Part shown: piece by piece, positions 58,673 to 64,000 of the stretch
How the letters are laid out: every line of letters begins with the position of its first letter
Position numbering within the stretch: position 1 is the first letter of the stretch
Origin: Entomortierella parvispora
Lineage: Eukaryota; Mortierellomycota; Mortierellomycetes; Mortierellales; Mortierellaceae
NCBI GenBank assembly: GCA_963573315.1
Contig: OY752142.1
Coordinates: forward strand, 3,038,001 to 3,102,000
Length of the DNA stretch: 64,000 nt
Direction: 5' to 3'
Position numbers and translations under genes: made by a program
The notes under the pieces: model-generated
The model's database searches: none
What the model saw: only the letters and a program-made list of their open reading frames with translations
What the model was told of the DNA's origin: nothing

Positions 58673-59891
58673 TTATTGCTGAACGCGAAGCAAAGTGCCA
58701 TCCTTCTCCCTGATAAGTGTTTCCTATAATCCATGAAAGGAGACGAAGATAGAACGTTAGAATAATTAGAAAAAGTCTCACTGCGGCAAAAGTTGTGCAG
58801 TTATGCATTACGTTCTGGTTCTTGGAAGTATCCATGAAGGTGAACTTGAAACGAGGGCTGGCAGTGGAAGGATTCTTGCTGATGGCCTTTGTGGGCACAG
58901 GGGGTTTTTGGGCGAGACCCTTGATCGAGTCCTTGAGCACAAAGGGGTTCTTCTTCTCCTCCTCCAACATCCTTGTCTTGATCTCGGCCAGGGGGCGACG
59001 CTTCAAAACCTTGGCAGCATCGACGGCCGAGAAAGTGTTGTCTTCATCCACAGCCTCGAATTTTGGGGAACCGACCTGGGGCAAGATATCGATCAAAGGT
59101 TCCACAATTGTCACTGAACGCTCAGGCTTGACTCCCATCAATTGTTCCATGCCCTTGGTCAGCTTTTCCTGAGGGATGAATCCTTCGGCAATCATTTCCT
59201 GTTCGAGATGCTTCAAACGAAGAATAGCCTCGACACGTTTGATCGAGATGTTGTATTTGGTGCCGAGTTGGCGAGGTGTCCATTTGGTGTTGTCAGACTG
59301 GTGAAGGTGGTAGATCTCTTCCTTGGCTGCGTTTGAGACAGGGGGTGTAGGCTTGAACAGGGGGTTCATGGGGAAAGGCTAAAAGTAGAGATGGTAAAGC
59401 GTGAGTTGCTGGCCTAGTTCAGTTCCCCTCTTATACTCTCCTCCACCAGATCGGACGGGTAGCAATCAAAGAGGCAGGTTTCTGCTATATCCGCAGAGAG
59501 AGAGAGAGAGTGTGTGTGTGTGCTGCTTTGAAAAGAGAGAGCGGGAAGAAACAGGACTTACAACGTCGCCAACATAGTTGACGCCACTGAAGGAGGGAGT
59601 GGCGAAACGAGCACCCTCGGAGCGGAGCCACTTGTGGAAGTTTCTCCGTCTGAATGGGAGCTTTGTGTCCTTGGCGTCAGTGTCCTCCTCGTTGGCGTCT
59701 TCCGTTGACTCTGTTGCTGCCGAGTCTGCAGCAGCAGCAGCTTCTGTGTTGGTGGCGTCCTTGTCCTCCCATGTGGCGGAGGTGGAGTGGATGAGGCGAT
59801 GTGATGAGAAGGCGAGGGCAGGGGTCCTTGAGGCGGGGGCGGCGGCCTTGATGGACCAGAGGGCCTTTGTGGCGATGCGAAGCGAGGCCAT
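58673..59891 (-). CDS. mS45: Mitochondrial small ribosomal subunit protein mS45 (Bot1-like)
   Basis: Three exons (59891-59562, 59378-58812, 58723-58673) give 315 residues, all phase 0. The N-terminus (MASLRIATKALWSIKAAAP...HRLIHST) is a basic, amphipathic mitochondrial presequence. An Ala/Asp/Glu linker follows, then the family core: FHKWLRSEGARFA, NYVGDVPFPMNPLFKP, SNAAKEEIYHLHQSD, WTPRQLGTKYNISIKRVEAILRLKHLE, EKLTKGMEQLMGV, and KFTFMDTS. The last 16 residues (ETLIREKDGTLLRVQQ) come from a small terminal exon. This is the Bot1/mS45 domain, a fungal mitoribosome component required for mitochondrial translation and respiration. The GT...AG joins restore PFPMNP and the terminal REKDGTL motif, which supports the model. 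It borders the repeat island downstream. Confidence 0.85.
59489..59522. repeat. (GA)n(GT)n compound microsatellite
   Basis: GA dinucleotides pass directly into GT dinucleotides within intron 1 of the mS45 gene (about 34 bp). Confidence 0.8.
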
Positions 59892-60790
59892 GGGGTGCAG
59901 GTGGAGGGGAAGGGAAAGGAACAAGGGAGCAGCGGAAGGAGAAAGGGAGAGAATGAAATGTAGGAATGAATGGACCTCCGGAGAACAGACAGGCACAGAC
60001 ACAGACAGACAGAGAGCACAGCACAGGGGACAGAGAGAGAGAAGGAGGGATGATCTAGGGCATGCAACAAGACCGAATAAACAAATCCAAGCCACATCAC
60101 ACCTCTCTCTCTTACTCTCTCTCTCTGTGCGATCAGCACAGCACATGCGATCATTTCGTCTACCATGGATCGGCACTTGTCGTTGTTGCACTTGCAGAGG
60201 GCGCGCCTTGCACTGGATGCGCGTGCGTGCATTTATGCAGGGCGGTGCTGCTTCCCTGTCCCTGTCCCTGTTCCCCTCCTTCCCATATTGTATTGGGACT
60301 GGACATGGTATGGCTTCTCTTTGCCCTTCCTTCTATCCTTCTTTCCTTTGCTTGCATTCTCTTCCTTCTCTTCCTTGACATCGCTCACTACCGTGCTCTT
60401 GTCCCACCCTCGTCATCTCTCCCGTCTTTTCGTCGTCTCCGCCCTTGCTCTCACCTTTTTTTTTTTTTTTTTTTTTTCTCTTTCTCTTTCCCTTCTTTCT
60501 CTGCTTCTTCTTGCCCTTCACCATCATTCTTTCTTTCTTCGTGCATCGGGATTCCCATCTCTTCACTCCACCTCCCACACACACAAAGAGCTGTCCTCTT
60601 CCTCTCCACCCTTTGCCGTTACAATTGGACCCCTTCTCCAGCCTCTCCTTCCCTATCTCTCCTTCTCTTTCACTTTCCCCGCCCCTTGAATACCACTCGT
60701 TGCTCATCACCCAACCTCTCACCTTCTTCGGCTTGCATCTTCCTCCTTCTATTTCTTCGTCATTCTGGCCTTTCCTCTCCCTCCCATCCA
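59892..60790. other. Divergent spacer, purine-rich to pyrimidine-rich switch
   Basis: This 899-bp gap separates the mS45 start (minus) and the coiled-coil gene start (plus). The plus strand is purine-rich next to mS45 and C/T-rich towards the right gene, including a poly-T run at about 60456-60477. It is typical of back-to-back leaders. Overlapping long frames in it are compositional. Confidence 0.6.
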
Positions 60791-63700
60791 ATGCTGCGCG
60801 CTTCATACCCACCGCCAGCCTCGGAGCTACCTTCTCAGGTAAACCTCCCACTCCTTGTCTCCCCATGTCGAGTCCAATCCTCCGACACCGTGTTTTTTTA
60901 ACTCACTTTGTACATTTGGCTTCCTTCCCCTCATCCTTTAGCGACATGGTGAATCCTCCAACCAAATTCTAGCAAGGATATGGCCCGAGTTTGACCCCAC
61001 TGGTCTTGGTATCATGGCCGATATGATGGAGAGAGTTCTGCGAAGGGTCGAACAAGAGCAGGGAACCTCGCTTCTAGAACCCAACGGCTGGGTTGAACTC
61101 GGTGATTATATTGCAACAGTTGAAGGGACGGTCGTCAGTCAAAAGGATCTTGGCGACCTTCTGGGTCTCCTGCAAGGACCAGTCCTCAACGCGGAGCCAT
61201 TGAACCAGCAGCAGGACGCCCCCTTTTCGGGAAGTGACGATCATGGTCCCATGGGCCAATTTGATATCCGCGCGCAGGAGGTGGACCAAGAACTGGAGGA
61301 GGAGGAGCAGCAAGAGCAAGAGCAAGAGCAGGAGCAGGAGCGGGTCTTTGAAGCTACCCGGCCCCATCCTCGCCATCACTCTGCTGCTCAACTCAGAGCA
61401 AAGGGTAACTCGATCCGCAAGATTTCGTTGAGTGAATCGACCCACTTCCGAGCTCGTCAACCGAGAAACAACCACTCCTCTCAAGATGACTCTGACGACA
61501 GCGATCACCATCACTCTTTCCGCGAGGTAAGAAAAAGCGCCCATGCTCTCTCTTGATTTTCTGTCGACCCGCTATTGCAATGTTTAAGCGTTGGGGCGGA
61601 TCCCGCGCCTGGGTTGTGATTGACACATGGCGAAATAAGAGGTTGCTCGCAGCTTTTTGTGTTCAAGATGGTGCTCTCTCCTGTTGTTGGTGCTTTTTGT
61701 TTCTCTTTCCTCTCTCGACGGGAACAGACAAAACCAAAAAAAAAGAGAGATGCAGATGGGAAGACGCCCGATACAGCAACGGCATTAAAGAAAAGGAAAA
61801 AAAGGAAAACAGAAGAGGTCGCTATTTCTCTCTCTCTCTCTCTGTTGCCGCGAGCATGGTCTGACCGAATCTGCCACGGGAGCATATGATTCGCATCACG
61901 ACTGTTTGGTTTTTGGGGGAGGAGCGACTGACAAAAGAGCCAAATCGCCACCACCACGACGATGTCTGTCTCATGCAGATTTTGTTTTGGATCGCATACC
62001 ATTGCCCCCCCCCCCCACACGCGCGCACAGAGGCACACACTCATCATTCGCTACACACATTTACATACACCACCATTGAGCTGCTGGACCAACACCACGC
62101 CTTGTCACATGCATCCCTTTCCTTCTATTTCTGATCTTTGCTTCTCTACTCTTCGTCATAGCATGACTCTCATTCGGGCGAGTCCTCCTTGTCCTCAAGC
62201 CCTGCTCCTTCAAAGTTCAACAACAGCGACTGGAGAGGCAACGGTCAAGGCCACAATCAATTCAGCATCCGGGAGCCGAGCCAGATAGAGTTTGAGGGCT
62301 GCGGTCTCGACACTGAATCTGCCGTAAGTCTGTTCTTGCTTCTGCTTTTTTTGTCTTCATTACTTTGAGGCTTGCATTCGTAGCTCACTCGTCCTATCCT
62401 TTTTTTATTCTTGTACTTAGCCTGATAACGACCTGCATATCGAATCGGTACAGATTGCATACCTGAGACTACAAAAGAAGCTGCGAGAGACAGAGTTGGA
62501 GTATGAAGCACGTGCGAATGAGCAGACAAAAGAGGATGAGCAGAACCAGGAAAAGATTGACGATCTGAAGCGGGATCTGAAGACGATGCGGCGCGAGATT
62601 TCAGAGCTCAAATACACAGAACAATCCAAGACGTCGCAGATCGCAGAGGTAAAGTATCATCAGGACTGTACATGGAAGCTCTCGAGTGGACTGCCTTTTA
62701 AACTTTGAAGTCTCTTTCTTACCATGGACAATAGCTGGAGCAGCAGATAGCAAAGAGCGAGCGAACAAGCTCTACACAAAAAAACAGTGCCGCAACACTA
62801 AAGAAGCAAAAAGACGAGCTCGAAGAAGAAAACGAGCACATGAAAGAGTCCCTGAGACTGAAAGAGGAAGCCCTGAATAGTGCGATCATTCGACTTACAG
62901 CAATTGAGGCAGACTCACGCAGGGTGAGTACCATATCCTAGACCCCAGGAGATTGAACCACAGCAGTGAGATGTGAACTGACCAACGGATCCACTTCACT
63001 ACCACATTTATAGATTAACGCAGATCAAGAAACGATGGAGGAGCTTCGGGATCGATTGGCTGCTGAAATCACCAAGAACGAAGCTATGGCTTTTCAGTTG
63101 GAGCTAATGAATACTGAGAAGATGCGTCTAACTGAACTCACCGGAACCTTGAAGACCGAGGTCGAGAATCTCGGCGGGGGATTGTCAAGTCCTGCCTTTT
63201 ATGATGGAAACATTCAAGCAGAAGGAAGGGTATGTGCAGAGCAGCTTCAACAGCCAGTATCACCAACCTTGAACACTAAGCAAGCTAACAACCCTTGAAC
63301 TGTCATTTTAGACATTGATGTCTGAACTGCAAACAGCAGGATTCGGAGCCGGTATTGAAGCACCCGACGCAACCCCAGACTCGACCGTTGCCAGATCTCC
63401 AGATTCCACTGCGGCAAGATCACCGGACGCAAAGTGGGATCCAGGTAAGAGATAATAATAGGTCGAAGAATTTTAAGGATGTGACAACTCATTGCTGACT
63501 CATTGTTATCTCCTGTCTTTTTAGCACACGAGGGTGCGCGGCGACTGATACAGGAGAGTACATCTTTCAATCTGAAGTTGAAAAGGTCATCAATGCGGGA
63601 TCTTGGTCAACGATTCAAGGAGAGCGGACTTGATAAACAGCTTCAATCCCCCTCCTCATATACCCCCAACACCGATTTTTCTCAGACGGAGGATATCCTG

Positions 63701-63959
63701 AGCAAGGCTCTGTCACTGAAGACTAGGGCTGACGATGTCGACTGCGAATTGCCCCCTGGCCTTCAATCGTTGGAATCCAAAGAGATGTTGCTAAATAAGG
63801 AACTTGGAACGAATGCCGAGTTGATCGAGGATCTGTTCAAGGCGAGAGAGCCATCCCATCCTCTGGCTGTCACATTTACTGCCGAAATGGCGCTAGGCAG
63901 AGAACTTTCGGTTGCCAAACAACAAAAAGCTGATCGCGCCCGCCGTCGTAAAGTCCAAG
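60791..63959 (+). CDS. Coiled-coil protein, 3' end beyond the window
   Basis: Eight exons are visible: 60791-60838, 60942-61526, 62162-62323, 62421-62648, 62735-62923, 63014-63229, 63312-63444 and 63525-63959. About 665 residues are encoded before the last donor (GTAAGT at 63960), so the gene continues. The N-terminus (SSNQILARIWPEFDPTGLGIM, WVELGDYIATVEGTV) may be a small folded domain. A Glu/Gln tract and a Ser/His-rich stretch follow. Exons 4-6 form a long heptad coiled coil (AYLRLQKKLRETELEYEA, LKRDLKTMRREISELKY, LEEENEHMKESLRLKEE, MEELRDRLAAEITKNEA). Exon 7 repeats PDST.ARSPD. No family is recognised; cytoskeletal or septum/polarity scaffolds look like this. Intron 2 is 635 nt with poly-C and CT tracts. 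Confidence 0.65.
61527..62161 (+). other. Unusually long intron with CT and poly-C tracts
   Basis: This 635-nt intron of the coiled-coil gene includes (CT)n at about 61825-61842, 12 consecutive C at 62005-62016, and ACAC-rich sequence. No gene is recognised inside. Confidence 0.55.
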
Positions 63960-64000
63960 GTAAGTTTCACATCTCCTGACGCAGAATGCCCTTGGTCGGG

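Noticed and set aside
1-64000. CRISPR array, prophage, bacterial operon or rRNA
   Set aside because: No regularly spaced repeats with unique spacers, no rRNA-like sequence and no bacterial gene order; all genes are intron-bearing and fungal.

Overview
This 64-kb window is nuclear DNA of a filamentous fungus. It holds 20 complete intron-rich protein genes, one gene whose start codon I could not place, and one gene fragment at each edge. Introns are mostly 60-110 nt with GT...AG ends, and reading phase is preserved across essentially every junction I checked by hand. Simple-sequence tracts (CT, GA, poly-T, CAA/CAG) are frequent. Gene content (LEO1, PRPP synthetase, DBP7, PGAP1/Bst1, mitoribosomal mS45, an Stc1-domain protein, a PAQR receptor, a DUF3712 membrane protein) fits an early-diverging fungus, and the style is most like Mortierellomycotina/Mucoromycota. 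That placement is inference; no rRNA or barcode is present.

Layout. 0-8.8 kb: a left-edge partial gene (-), a TPX2-domain spindle protein, a fold-type-IV aminotransferase-like protein and an RNF126/RNF115-like RING ligase (all +). 8.9-20.9 kb: DCAF11/WDR23-like WD40 protein (-), a CANIN/SLF2-like candidate (+), a PA-TM-RING ligase (-) and LEO1 (+). 21.1-34.2 kb: GH47 mannosidase (-), PRPP synthetase (-), Stc1-domain protein (-), DUF1295 reductase-like membrane protein (+), and a large Ser/Gln-rich protein with a DH-like helical core (-). 35.4-50.0 kb: an orphan acidic membrane protein, PAQR receptor, DUF3712 protein and DBP7 (all +). 50.9-64 kb: PGAP1/Bst1 (+), a 2.7-kb repeat island, mS45 (-), and a coiled-coil gene running off the right edge (+).

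There is no operon-like metabolic cluster. Several neighbours share short divergent spacers (DCAF11/CANIN-like 273 bp; Stc1/DUF1295 584 bp; PA-TM-RING/LEO1 651 bp), which suggests bidirectional promoters. Three predicted ubiquitin-ligase components lie within 12 kb (6.5-18.2 kb).

The most unusual DNA is at 56.5-57.8 kb: copies of a roughly 200-bp repeat unit that include a perfect 145-bp inverted repeat with a 121-bp spacer, followed by a decayed coding relic. Other points worth checking are an SR-rich tail on LEO1, a TPX2 domain in a fungus, long disordered extensions on PGAP1 and GH47, an alternative in-frame start inside an intron of the DH-like gene, and a hairpin cluster near 42.3 kb. 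I found no CRISPR array, tRNA, rRNA or intact transposon.
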